From Acanthosoma haemorrhoidale (lineage: Eukaryota > Arthropoda > Insecta > Hemiptera > Acanthosomatidae): a DNA stretch of 64,000 bases. Each line of letters opens with the position of its first letter. Positions within the stretch are counted from its first letter, which is position 1. Position numbers and translations under genes: made by a program. The notes under the pieces were generated by a model. That model worked only from the letters and a program-made list of their open reading frames with translations. It searched no databases and was not told the origin of the DNA. This document shows positions 46,916-57,631 of this stretch, piece after piece. Location: positions 50,985,239 to 51,049,238 of the forward strand of contig OV884012.1 in assembly GCA_930367205.1 (NCBI GenBank). Direction: 5' to 3'.

Positions 46916-48291
46916 CTTTATTGTGCTATAATTACAATCTGCCTTATAAGGCAATAAGTAATTAAAATAAATGCTCTCATTCATGCCATATTTACAATTC
47001 ATCATTCACTCGCTCATTCATACAATATTTACAGACAGCCCAGAGACCTCCCAAATCCACATGCGAAGAGAAAGCGGATTCTTGGGAAGTCCCCACGCTC
47101 CTCCATCAGCCGCGTCAGATACTACCCAGGCGGATACTAGCCAGTGGAGGCTGACCAAGAGCGCGAGAGCCACAGACGCTCAGGACATGATTGGAGAAAC
47201 TGCCCATTACCAGGACTCCCACTGTCACGCGTTTGTAGCAGATCACGAGGCCACTGCCGTTTCAGTCTCCGAGGAGGATTATAGGGATGAGTGGCGCAGT
47301 GCAATGACTGTGCTACAGGATTAGGGTGGTTGGAAAGGTTACTGTGGAATTTCATAAACTTGGAAGGGATGAGTTCTAGAATGTAGGGTATATTAAGGTC
47401 GTTATGAAGGGTTTTGTTTCTGACACAATAAGGGGCATTTACTATTGTTCTTAGGATTTTTGATTAATCCTTTCAATATACGCTTGATGTCCGACTTTTT
47501 TGCTGTCCCCCATAGCTCTATTCCGTATGTCCAGATTGGTTTAAGTATAACTATGTAGATTAGTAGTTTATTTTCTATTGAAAGATGGGATGTCCTTTGA
47601 AGTAGTCTGTACAGTTGTCCAAAGCGTCTGTTTGGTTCTTGTCTTTTTAGTCTCGTATGTGGGTTCTAGTTTAGTCGTTTGTCGAGATGGAAGCCTAAGT
47701 ACCGTACTGTCTCGGATACAGGGAGAGGAATATAATTAAAATAAACTAGTGGACAAGACTTGCGACAAAGGGTGAAGGTAATGTGGGAACATTTTGCTTC
47801 ATTAACTTTGATCCACCATTGATTGAACCAATACTCGATCTCATCAAGGCGTTTTTGAAGATTATGGGATGCTATGTCGGGGTCTGGGTGGGATGACAAG
47901 ACTGCAGTGCCATCTGCAAATGTGGCCAAGAAGGTATTGGGAGTAGAGGGAACATCAGCGGTGTATAGGTTATAGAGGATGGGGCCCAGGACACTGCCCT
48001 GTGGAACTCCTGCATTTATGGGATAGTAGTTAGAGTATTCTGAACCACAGCGGACTTGGAAGAAGCGGTTTGAAAGGTAGGACTGTAGGATTAGGAAAAG
48101 GGTCTGTGGTAAATATCTTTTGAGCTTGTAGAGCAAACCTGCGTGCCAAACCCTGTCAAAAGCTTGAGCTATATCAAGAAAGGCAGCAGTGCAATACTGT
48201 TCGGTTTCAAGGGCTGAGGAGATGTGATCAACAACACGATGATCACTCAAAAGGTTGAGCAGTGGAATGTCGTTGGCGGATGTCTGGTATA
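46914..48291 (-). mobile_element. Family B Jockey-like retrotransposon, best-preserved copy
   Basis: This is a 5'-truncated copy from inside the RT fingers (about 48,291) to its 3' end at the (AT)19 tract. After the reverse transcriptase frame, remnants continue: WTYGIELWGTAKK, NLSNHPNPVAQSLHCATH and PRRLKRQWPRDLLQ, typical of the C-terminal region of Jockey-clade ORF2 proteins. The 3' UTR contains GAATGAGCGAGTGAATGA and the GCCTTATAAGGC hairpin near 46,940. It serves as the reference for the other family B fragments in the window. Confidence 0.85.
47666..48291 (-). pseudogene. Family B reverse transcriptase with mutated catalytic box
   Basis: An uninterrupted frame of about 208 codons covers most of the RT palm: DHRVVDHISSALETEQ, motif A (FLDIAQAFDRVWH), motif B (AGVPQGSVLGPILYNLYTAD), the catalytic box and a thumb region (WFNQWWIKVNEAKC). 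The catalytic box reads FADG at about 47,911 where the family norm is FADD: GGC replaces GAC, one transition. The frame ends at a TAG in KRLN*NPH. The 10.6-kb copy has TGG (Trp) there, so this is a nonsense mutation, not a natural end. The protein would be catalytically dead even if made. Confidence 0.85.
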
Positions 48292-48294
48292 ACT

Positions 48295-50000
48295 ATATAT
48301 CTTTTCATACTTTCCAGTGTTCTATTTCAACCTACCCATACGATATTCCTTTACCAATTTAAAGGAAGCTTAAACTGAAACATAACCTTTCTACATGTGA
48401 GTCCATCTTTAAATACTCCATGGCGACTTAAGAGAAGCTGAAATAGGGCGCTGACATTGGGTTTTTCAGAGACTTGTATTCATTTTTTTCTTCTTCAATC
48501 CTTTTTTCATTGTTTTGTTTCGTTCAGTTTCACTATATATATATACCCTAAACGAATTTCACTTTTACTCAGCTATTGTCCAAGCTAGATAAAATGTAAA
48601 ATATTTGAAATAAAACTTGTACCTGCAATAAATACTAGTAAAAATCGACGAGACTAACGAGGTGGATCATTGGATAACGTTTTTCCAGTTTTATGGAATC
48701 TATTAAGCTCCATAATTACCCCTGAAAGTTCTACTGAATAGGAAATAAATATTCGTGTGGTAGTTATCTTTACTCCTCTATACAGTCGCAGTTGTAGTAA
48801 ACTGCCACATCAACGGCTCCATTCAGTTAACACCTCTATCAGTAAATATGGTACCAAATTAACGTAAATACGTATACTAGTGGGGTCATTCCACACCAAA
48901 TAAACCAATAATAAAATGAATAAAATACCATCATGAAATTTCACCCATACATTCTAATAACATGTACATATAACATACATTTTGTTAAACACAATTCCTA
49001 ACACTTTTTAAAAAAAAATAACCTTTTGGTAATTTTCTAATTGGTTTGGTAAAGGCAAGTAACATATTATATCCCTTAAATTCTACTATTCACATTATAA
49101 CCCTTGAAATTCTTACAAAAATGGTACTATTTTCAACTTTCTAGGGCAAATAGTTTCGGAGCTATAAGCTCTCAAGTGTTATAAAAAGGGTAAAAAACAG
49201 TCAATTTTTTTCTTTTCTTTTTTATGACTCAAAAACTAAAAAGTCTGAAACTGATATTACTACATATGTACCAAAAATCATTGGTTTCTGAGGTTTCAAG
49301 TTCCAGATCATTGATTGCTTCGAGATGGAGTGAACAAATGGTAATATCTAGTTAACACACCCCTTAATAACATTCAGTTTTAACAGTGGCGTCCATTCAC
49401 TCTGTGAGTGTTGACTACCATATGATAGTTGAATCGTCCTAACACCTTGTGGAAAGGGCCCCTGAGGTCAAAAGGTAATGTGGAAGGTGTGGGCCCTGGG
49501 ATGGAGGCTACAAAGCATCCCTTGGCTCCTTTCCAATCACCCATGACCCATAGCTATCGCTTCCTACCGACTTTTATTCAATAAAGGTCATAGATGAATA
49601 TAACCTGATATAGGGCTTCTAGAAATATAGCCACTGCTAACATGGGATAATATTTTTTACAATTATTGAATACCTCGTGCCAAACAGTCAATTTATGTAT
49701 TATTGAATAAATATATATTGGGAAGTCACCGCATTAATCGTCTTAGAGTTGATTATCTGTTGTGTTTAATTCTTGAAAAAAGAAAGAAAAGAATCTAATA
49801 AGAACACACATTTTCCTCATAGTCCAAAAGGACATGGACATGGAAAAAGTGAGTAAACTTAATGCATGGCAAAGGCCTCATAAAGAAATTATGTGAAGTC
49901 TAAGGAAATGAGAATTAGCACTCTTTCTTGTGATTGAATTAGAAAGACCTAAAGCTTAGCTTTAGTTCAACTCTTAAAAAAAACCAAACCACGCATCGCC
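48295..50000. other. No gene recognised; possible old repeat at 48,880-49,330
   Basis: The segment from GTGGGGTCATTCCACACC (48,880) to about 49,330 has the look of a dispersed DNA-transposon-like repeat, though I see no inverted terminus. A GC-richer patch at 49,380-49,560 has no motif. The rest is AT-rich. Confidence 0.3.
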
Positions 50001-50019
50001 AAACGACCATGACACAATA

Positions 50020-50990
50020 TCTAGCCTTTCTTAACTCTCCAAACCTCTCGAAAGACTAGCTCGATCCCAAATTTCCGATTTCATTGAATCGGCCTAACAT
50101 CTCGATCGTTTTCAATCTGGCCCACACAATCTGCACTAACTAATATCACTAGTGCCATTCGTGAGGCTATTGATCAAATTAAAATTAAAATAATCCTGAT
50201 TCTCCTAGATTTATCCAAAGAATTTAATACCATACATCAAGCAGTCTTTCATTCCAAGTTAAAATCATTGATCTTCTCCAATAGCACTGGTTTTGATAAT
50301 TCACCAAACGTTCACAGTTAATTACTATCTCTATTTGCTTCCCTCAATCTTTCCTCGGCAGGACAGGTATCAAGTATTTCTCCCATTTTTTTTTTTTATT
50401 TCATACATAACGATCTTGCCTAATTATATTCATCATTGTTCGCATTACCTATACGCTGACCAACCATTATTTCCCCTTAACCCCCCCCCCTTCCGATTTT
50501 TCCGACCTGCGTGTGCAAATATTCTGAGAGACCTAGATCGGACCAGTGCCTGGGCAAACCTAAATAAACTGGGGTTAAATGCAGCGAATACTCAGACGAT
50601 TGTCGTTGTCTCCAGTTTCGGTCGCAGGTCCTTTTCGATAGTTCCGGTTTTACCCTTAATAACCATCCCATTACTTTTTGCTCCATTGTTAAACATTGTT
50701 AAACAAGCCAACATATCTCTCAAGTTCCCCTTCCATCTATAGGTACCCTGAAACTATTCCATCGATCATTGTATCCCATTTTCCCACACTTTGACTATGG
50801 TGTATTCCCTTCCTTCCATGCACAATATTTCCTCGGTTCATTCTTTTTTCCAAACCATCAGTTCACATCAACCTCGTTATATACACAATATTTTATTTCA
50901 CAATTATTACTTCCTTTCCCATAGAGGTTCACACTTTATTTTACGTTGCAATTATTTTTTTATTTTGGTGCAATAGTTTTTATTACTTGG
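50020..50990 (+). mobile_element. Decayed non-LTR retrotransposon of a third type (CR1/L2/Jockey-like RT)
   Basis: Many frameshifts, but the order of RT motifs is clear. First come KPLERLARSQISDFIES and RFQSG. Motif A reads ILILLDLSKEFNTIHQAVFH (about 50,190). The YADD region reads HHCSHYLYADQPLFPL (about 50,450), with Gln where the second Asp should be. The thumb (SAWANLNKLGLNAANTQTIVV) follows, and then weak C-terminal traces to about 50,990. It differs in sequence from families A and B and resembles elements with the phrase SDWA..NGL.LN..KTQ. A 10-base poly(C) tract interrupts it at 50,481. It is old and dead. Confidence 0.65.
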
Positions 50991-51147
50991 CACGAGATAT
51001 TTTACTGCAGTAAATTTGTTTTTATTTTCAATTCTAAAGCAATTGAATTATTTTAACACCTTCCATTGTTGCTTAATAAGGAGTAACTGAAAAATAAATG
51101 CTAGCTAAAAAAAGTAAATTTCGCATTTTTGTAACTTTACACTATGG

Positions 51148-51258
51148 AGTATGGATGAATGCTTTAGTGAATCCTGAAATGTAAATATGGAATGAGTGAG
51201 ATAATCATAACTGATCAAATATTTTAGATTGAATTTTTATTTCAATAAAATGATTTTT
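51148..51258 (+). mobile_element. Diverged family B-like 3' end
   Basis: The order TATGGATGAATG..AGTGAAT, ATGTAAATATGGAATGAGTGAG, then ATTGAATTTTTATTTCAATAAA resembles the family B 3' UTR (GTATGAATGAGCGAGTGAAT, TGTAAATATGGTATGAATGAG, AATAAA), but the GCC/GGC hairpin is gone. It could be an old copy or a related family. Confidence 0.35.
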
Positions 51259-51269
51259 TAATAAAACTG

Positions 51270-52840
51270 GAGGAATGAAAATATCTCTAGATAAACCGTT
51301 CTTCTATATTTTTATTATTTCTTCTGTTAAGGTTGTGACATTTGTAAAACCACAAGACATTTATGGAGTTAATTATTTTGCCGATAACTATCTTACGTAA
51401 TTATTAATTAATAGCTAGCAAGACATAGTCTTGAATAAGTAACTATAAACAGCAACCTATTGGTGAAGGGATTGCTAGTATGTAAATGGGGAAGGGTCGG
51501 AAACCCATTAAGGGAAGATGAAGGGCATTAAAAAAAAAATCACTGGTGCCAGTCAAGAGGATGTGGAAGCCCCTGGAAACTTGTATATGACGAATTCTCG
51601 GAAATTCTTTATATTATAAACTATTTGAGCATGATTTTTCTTGGAACATATCCAAGATGCCTTACATAGACAAAAAAATATAGCTTAGCCGTCAATGTTC
51701 CCCCAAATAAAAAAAAAAATCATATTATACATAAACAACATTGCTATAAAATACATAGAGAAGACCACCCTGACAAAACAAACCACCTGGGTTAAGCAGC
51801 AGTTACACTACCAACTAACGCTCTTGTTTCCTACAGAGGTTTACACTGTACGTATGTGTCTGTAACATTCCTCTTTCTTGTCAACAAAATCAATGTTTAA
51901 GGTTTTTATGCTTAGTATATTCGGATTGCGATACCATTCCAGCCCCTAGTTTAGACCCTAGTTAGTGAGTGAGGTGTAAAAGAAAGTGGTGTTACTCTCA
52001 CACATCGGAAGGGTTTTCTCCCGAAGAAGCCTGTGGGACGATCTCTATAAACTTCTATCAATGGTGTTAAAAGAACAATGATAACTGTTATAAATGTGCT
52101 TTGTATAAGGGAAGTTCAGTCTCAATGTGTTTTAAGTTTGTTTGTCAGTCTGAAGTCGCGTTTCCAAACTTTCTGTGTATCAGTGGTTAGCTGTCTGATA
52201 AGAAGAACACTGAGGAAGTTGGTTTGATCATTTGGCTGTTAGGCTCATCAAAGCTTCATAGGCAGCATGCTGAACTTGTACGAGGAAAATTTCTGCTGTT
52301 CGACCAGTTCCAAAAGTCGATTATTCGGTCATGAGGTGACCCCTGTTCTACTGAATTCCCTATTGAGGACATCTAGTTCCCAAAATGGCAGGAAATAGAC
52401 ATATTACAGATATTGAAGACTCACCGGTGCAGCTAATATCTTCCTCGAATAAATACAGTGTAACTATTAGAATTTGGCGATTTAATTGTAGAATAATTCA
52501 ACATTAATATGGTATAGTATTATTATATCGTAAGTATTATTATTTATTTTTTGACAACTATGATGAATACCTTTCACACTTACGTATTGTTTATTTATGC
52601 TATAGTTTGATAGAATATGTATGTAGCCCTACAAATTTCTTAAAATAATTCACAATGTTAGGCAAGGCCTTTGGACGTAAATATTATGAAAAATACAGTA
52701 AGGGATGGAAAAATAACCATAAAATTTTGAATGAAATTTTGATGACAATAAAATTGTCTTACCAATCACAAGTATAATTTGACAGTTTCTGGTAGTTTAA
52801 TATGCATAACTGTATCCAGCTTCTCCCTCAGTGCCGGGTT
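51270..52840. other. No gene recognised
   Basis: AT-rich with scattered GC-richer words. No open frame with a motif. Confidence 0.45.
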
Positions 52841-52848
52841 ACAGTACT

Positions 52849-53100
52849 TTAAAGACCAGAACTTAATGATTCAGGATATCCTTCCAAGTTGATGGGCTCC
52901 ACGCGTGAATTAATGATAGCCCTTGGAGATCCGTAGATGAGACCCCGGGACCTGCTGAAACAGATTGCTTGGCTCGTGAGGTCGATACCCTCTCTTAGTA
53001 ATGCGATCCTCCTACGGACTAAATGTATCATGTCGGGAAAAGTTCGAAGGGGCAATATAAGACACTTGAAATCTAATGATAATTTAAGATTTGAAGACAA
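52849..53100 (-). CDS. Weak coding candidate, unknown protein
   Basis: An 83-codon minus-strand frame lies in a GC-richer patch. The central part, HLVRRRIALLREGIDLTSQA then RSRGLIYGSPRAIINSRVEP, is more protein-like than frames from AT-rich DNA. An opposite-strand frame (52,937-53,119) is also open, so strand is uncertain. No family is recognised. Confidence 0.2.
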   Translation of the reverse strand: MSSNLKLSLDFKCLILPLRTFPDMIHLVRRRIALLREGIDLTSQAICFSRSRGLIYGSPRAIINSRVEPINLEGYPESLSSGL

Positions 53101-53276
53101 GATAAAACATAAGTCTTGAAGTGATTGTAGTAACTTGTCGGTAGTGTTAGAAGAAAGATCAACTATGTGGCCAAGTGGGAGGCTTTAATAAGACGAACAA
53201 AGTTTATGGCGCATTCCTTTTAAACTTGCTCATTAAAGGATTTGAGTTATTTTTTTACAAATGCAGTACTTTCGTA

Positions 53277-53380
53277 ACTTCAAAATTCAATAAGGAGTAC
53301 ATAACAGGGTTTCAGAAAACGTTATGGCTGGTATAAAGATAAGCCACCTGAAAAGCTGTTATCGTATTGGTTATATCATT
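53277..53380 (+). repeat. Duplicated 104-bp segment, copy 1
   Basis: Nearly identical to 54,649-54,753: one single-base indel in an A-run and one substitution over about 104 bp. It is preceded by TTTTTTTACAAATGCAG, which is acceptor-like. The sharp boundaries and high identity indicate a recent duplication or two copies of a dispersed repeat. Confidence 0.8.
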
Positions 53381-54091
53381 ACATCGTGAACCATATGACA
53401 TACAACGCTTTGTCTAAGTTAATGTTTGTCGGCTTTCGAATTAAAAAAAAAAGGAAAAAGGTATTAAGAAACAACACGTATAAAAGTTAGAACTGGACTG
53501 TTTATTTCAAGTATATAATCCTGTATATTTACATTCAGGAATTTTATATCCCGACATTTGGGGATTCAGGTTGGTTACTGATGCTGCCCGAAGATTAACT
53601 TCTAGACCTCCCATCAATTGAAAGAAGTAAAATTTGCTTATATTCAACTCCCATATTTTTAATGTGTCTTTGAACTTATTAAACTTGCCTGATAAATAAC
53701 GCTGTTCAGAAAAAATCTTAACATTAGTCATAAAGTCCTAAGTATAAACAACATTTAAAGGTCATATTCATGACGAATCAATAACAGTTAGTCGTGTGTA
53801 AATCACGTTGGTTTTTTCTAGACTTACTTCGTTTTGTCCATTGTAATACGATCCATATGTTTGTTCTAAATCGCAATTCTTTCATTAAATATTGATTTAT
53901 ATTTGGCTTTCATCGTTTCTAATTGAATTTAACAGACCACAGTAGTAAAAATTCAAATACTGTGCTCAGTGGTGGTTCGTGTAGCAGCACTTTAGAGATG
54001 ATTTGACGGCAGAAAGGAGAAAATACTGGGGGAAAAAAAGAAGCAGGAAGGCAGGAGCGGGAATGCCTAGGTGCCCGAGGGGAAATGACAC

Positions 54092-54198
54092 TTAGCTGAA
54101 GATGTCCTTTGTCCTACCCCTTGAAGAATGGCCACCTCCTGAAATGGCACTCTGAAATGCATCACCGCATCGATCTTCAGGGCAAAGACCTCTTCTTA
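54092..54198 (-). CDS. Weak exon candidate, unknown protein
   Basis: After CCCGTAACAG, an acceptor-like site on the minus strand, a GC-richer frame reads RRGLCPEDRCGDAFQSAI then SGGGHSSRGRTKDIFS and stops at 54,092. The exon would begin with two bases of a split codon. The composition is protein-like, but the family is unknown and no companion exon was found. Confidence 0.2.
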
Positions 54199-54566
54199 CT
54201 GTTACGGGATGGACATTTATAATAATATTAAAAATAAAGGAAAAAAATAAATAACCATGGCTTGTAGGGATAAATCTAAGAGGGCTTATGTTTATTGTAC
54301 TCATTTTTAATTAACGTTCAAGTCGTAATAATCCAATAATATAAAAGTCATAGGCAAATTTATAATCTTTCCATGCTCAAAGTTACAATTTTGCGGGGAA
54401 ACGTCAAGATTTGAACTAAAAGGTCCTTGCAATAATCGTGATTCAGGTGCAAAATGGTAGCCCCGTAGCGTTAGATTTTTTTAGCGGTTTAGTAGAGTGA
54501 TGGATTCTGGTATTCACGTGAATTTTAATGGAATTTATCATAAATCGACTGACACTGAAGATCATC

Positions 54567-54589
54567 AGGCTTATTGCTAACTTCCCAGA
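54567..54589 (+). repeat. 23-bp direct repeat, copy 1
   Basis: Begins AGGCTTATTG and ends CTTCCCAGA. An identical 23-mer lies at 55,202-55,224, immediately before the poly(T) of the family A copy. Confidence 0.85.
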
Positions 54590-54648
54590 AATTGAGAGAT
54601 TTACCGGAAGTTTGAAGAACCAGAGTTTTTATTTCAGGGAGATAATTG

Positions 54649-54753
54649 ACTTCAAAAATTCAATAAGGAGTACAAAACAGGGTTTCAGAAAACGTTATGG
54701 CTGGTATAAAGATAAGCCACCTGAAAAGCTGTTATCGTATTGGTTATATCATT
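54649..54753 (+). repeat. Duplicated 104-bp segment, copy 2
   Basis: The partner of 53,277-53,380. Here it lies in a 77-codon plus-strand frame (54,528-54,761) reading RSTKQGFRKRYGWYKDKPPE. In copy 1 an in-frame stop replaces the Lys after RST. Upstream TTTTATTTCAG is acceptor-like. Whether the segment codes is unknown. Confidence 0.8.
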
Positions 54754-55201
54754 CGTATTAAAAAAGGCCCAGGGGAAAAGGGGAAAGGCCCAGGGTGACC
54801 ACACACTATAGAAGAAAACGTGAAGTCCAAGTATCACTTCCCTGGCGGAACTTCTATTGGCTTCATAAATGGACAACATCTTCGAATTTTTCTTACAACT
54901 TCGTGTGCTCTGAAATGCGAGGTCACCGTTTGGCCATGCCATGCATGAGCACTTGGTACCAACGAGTATCCGAACTATCCCGATCCATGCCGAAGGTCCT
55001 CTAAATGTAAGTGCAGCTGAAATAGTTTTTTTAACTCTAAAGTGAATAGGCATGTCGATGTGGAATCAGGCATTTCACGTATGTCTGAACTATAGAACCT
55101 TTCACTTCAAGAGAAGTTCAATTCATGAACGGTTAGCAGCTGAGAAGAGAGCCTAGATCATATATTTTTCTAAAACCTGGCTCTTTCTTGATTCATGTTT
55201 T

Positions 55202-55224
55202 AGGCTTATTGCTAACTTCCCAGA
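55202..55224 (+). repeat. 23-bp direct repeat, copy 2
   Basis: Identical to 54,567-54,589. It sits where a target-site duplication next to a poly(A) tail would be expected, but the partner lies on the wrong side of the element. Confidence 0.85.
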
Positions 55225-55846
55225 TTTTTTTTTTTTTTTTTCTAAGCTCTCTAGTTAGAAATTCAGGATGAAGGGAAAATATAGAATATTTAGGTTAATC
55301 GGATCCTTATACTAGGAGTACCTGCTTGAAGGTGGTGTGAGAGGATTAAGGGGTGTGGGAAGCCTCGGTGGAGGTTTGTTGTTTTGGTACAGTGGTGAGA
55401 GTCCACTGGTGGCTGGGCCCAGAATCTCTCTAGGCATGTAGTGCAGTCGTAGTTAGTCTGATATCAGTGAGAGTGCCCCTTAAAGGCTTGTTGTTAGTAG
55501 GCCAAGCGCCGTGATGTCAACCATTTCCTCTGCTTTACTCGATCTTGTGAGCCATCGTGCCGGTAGCGGTGGTGTTGTCATGTCTTTGAATAGAGGGTTT
55601 GGACTGTATTTCATCGAGTCGAAGAACTTGATGTGTCTTATTTGGGTGGCTTTGGTGATGGAGGGGAGCTCGCACTTTTCGTGGATGTCGGGAGCCTTCA
55701 TATCACGAAAAGGGGTATGCCAGAGTGCCATTCGCAGGATCTTGTTCTGGAAGCTCTGGAGTCGAGTTATGGTACTGGCATGTAGGAATCTAAAGAGTGG
55801 TGTCCCAAACAGTAGAGCTGGCCTCAGAACGCTCTTGTATATTAAG
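55225..55846 (-). mobile_element. Family A retrotransposon, 3' 620 bp only
   Basis: From a 17-base poly(T) at 55,225-55,241 to about 55,846 it matches the 3' ends of the copies at 29.0 and 34.9-36.3 kb. The C-terminal frame 55,480-55,731 reads LWHTPFRDMKAPDIHEKCEL and IRHIKFFDSMKYSPNPLF, ending in ALGLLTTSL. The 5' truncation point falls inside the LLIYKS-equivalent segment. No matching duplication is seen on the right. Confidence 0.85.
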
Positions 55847-55859
55847 CTCTATTTTAATT

Positions 55860-56738
55860 TCATCAAGCGTGATCTATTAAGTAAACGGGTATATTCGTGA
55901 GAGAAATTTCCGGCATCAGAGCCTCAGCATCGTAAAACGGGTTTTTTATATCATTGAATGCTAATTAGACTCTGGGTAATTGTGATACATGATCTAATTC
56001 ATACCATGCCTACAATGTTGCGTTCACACTCTTATTGATTCTGTGTGTATAGTAAACCGTAGAAAACATTTGTTTATAGAAAGGTTTCATAATATGACTG
56101 AGAGTGTATTTTTATTTGTGTATGAAGACCTTAGTTTTTTGTTTATTCAGCTTGCGTTTCATCCGACCATTCTCATGCAGGGCTTTAAGTAAAACTTATC
56201 ACTCGACAACTTATGATAAATGTAGTGCCTAAGTGGATTGCATGTTAGAATACCGTTACTTCAACTGTCTCCTAAAGATCTAGATTTCTTACCTAAAGTC
56301 TTTTAGGTTGAAACACAAGTATACTAAATTAAAATTATTAATACAAAAAAACTACTTTTTGAGAATATGATTCTTAAATTCAGTACAACTAAAATAGGAA
56401 ACATGTTTGAGAAATACATGAGGAGTACACCCGATAATAAGTTCATATATTGACACTTTTTAATAATTTTTTGTACTAGTATCCGGGTACAAACATATTA
56501 TAATCAGACCAAACTGTATTTAATGTACTAATGAAAATCAATATTTCGTTATGTACCAATGCATGTATACCCCCCTCGCTTTATTACTACGGCCCATCCA
56601 ATCATGTAGTTGAATTATAAGGTTTGTCGAGGTAGGCGTTCAATCACTGCTCTGAAGATAGTGAACTAAACCTGATTCAATCATGGATTCATCGTAATTA
56701 ACTTGGATACATGTACTCATGCATATATATGTATATAA
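55860..56738. other. AT-rich stretch, no gene recognised
   Basis: No motif or repeat seen. Confidence 0.5.
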
Positions 56739-56740
56739 CA

Positions 56741-56835
56741 TACACCGGTGGTCTGAAAAGTTTCCGACCTCAACATGAAGGTGATAATAAAATAAAAGCT
56801 TTGTTAGGTCGGAAACTTTTCAGACCACCCTAGTA
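56741..56835. mobile_element. 91-bp MITE-like element, perfect 24-bp inverted ends, TA duplication
   Basis: The arms 56,747-56,770 (GGTGGTCTGAAAAGTTTC then CGACCT) and 56,806-56,829 are perfect inverted repeats with a 35-base A-rich centre. Each arm is preceded by a few imperfect bases, and the whole is bounded by TA at 56,741-56,742 and 56,834-56,835. The size, TA target and terminal sequence fit a mariner/Tc1-type miniature element. With no room for a coding region it would depend on a transposase made elsewhere. Confidence 0.75.
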
Positions 56836-57156
56836 CATACATATGGTGCACTTGTTGTACTGCTATGTGGAGGAACAATACTGGCAGAGTCCCCTCTCTG
56901 GGACTGAAAATACATTATTTGTTGATCTGTTAGCAAATATTTATTTGCAAGCGAGTTAGTACACAGTTCGTGCAAATGTTAGATGATATCCCTAAAATGA
57001 GAAAAAATTGACTAAAATGACGCTTGGCATATTTTATTTATTATTCCTAAGTTTAATGTTTTTTTATGGATTTTTAGGTTAATTCTGTTCTAACAATTAT
57101 AGAGCTCATCTTCAAAAGTTTGATTTGTTGACCCAATAACTGCTGCTGAATGAACA

Positions 57157-57631
57157 GTATCAACTCATTTGATGATAACAAGTTTATTATGATGAAATTA
57201 CAATCTGCCTTTACTTAATAGGCAATAAATAATTGAGATAAGTGTTTTCATTCATACCATATTTACTATTCATCATTCGCTCGCACATTCATACAATATT
57301 TACAAACATTTAAAAACAGCCCAGGGGCCCCCCAAGTCCACACGGTTGTTGCCTCCCTCGCAAGCGAAAGAGGAAGTGGAGTCTTGGGAAGTCCCCCACG
57401 CTCCCCCACCAGCCACGTCACCGGATACGAGCCAGTGGAGGCTGACGAAGAGCGCGAGAGCCACATACGCTCAGGACATGATTGGAGAAACTGGCCATTG
57501 CCAGGACTCCCACTGTTGGGCATTTATAGTAGGTCACGAGGCCACTGCCGTTTCAGTCTCCGAGGAGGATTATAGGGATGAGTGGAGCTGTGCAATGACT
57601 GTGCTACGGGATTAGGGTGGGTATTAACTCA
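57157..57631 (-). mobile_element. Family B 3' fragment with 11-bp target-site duplication
   Basis: The insert 57,168-57,620 is flanked by GTATCAACTCA (57,157-57,167) and GTATTAACTCA (57,621-57,631), one mismatch. On the minus strand it holds the C-terminal coding remnant (RDSGSPGNGQFLQSCPER is shared in style with the 47-kb copy), the GAATGTGCGAGCGAATGA variant and the 3' hairpin with an enlarged loop at about 57,205-57,222. A 5'-truncated, dead copy. Confidence 0.8.
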
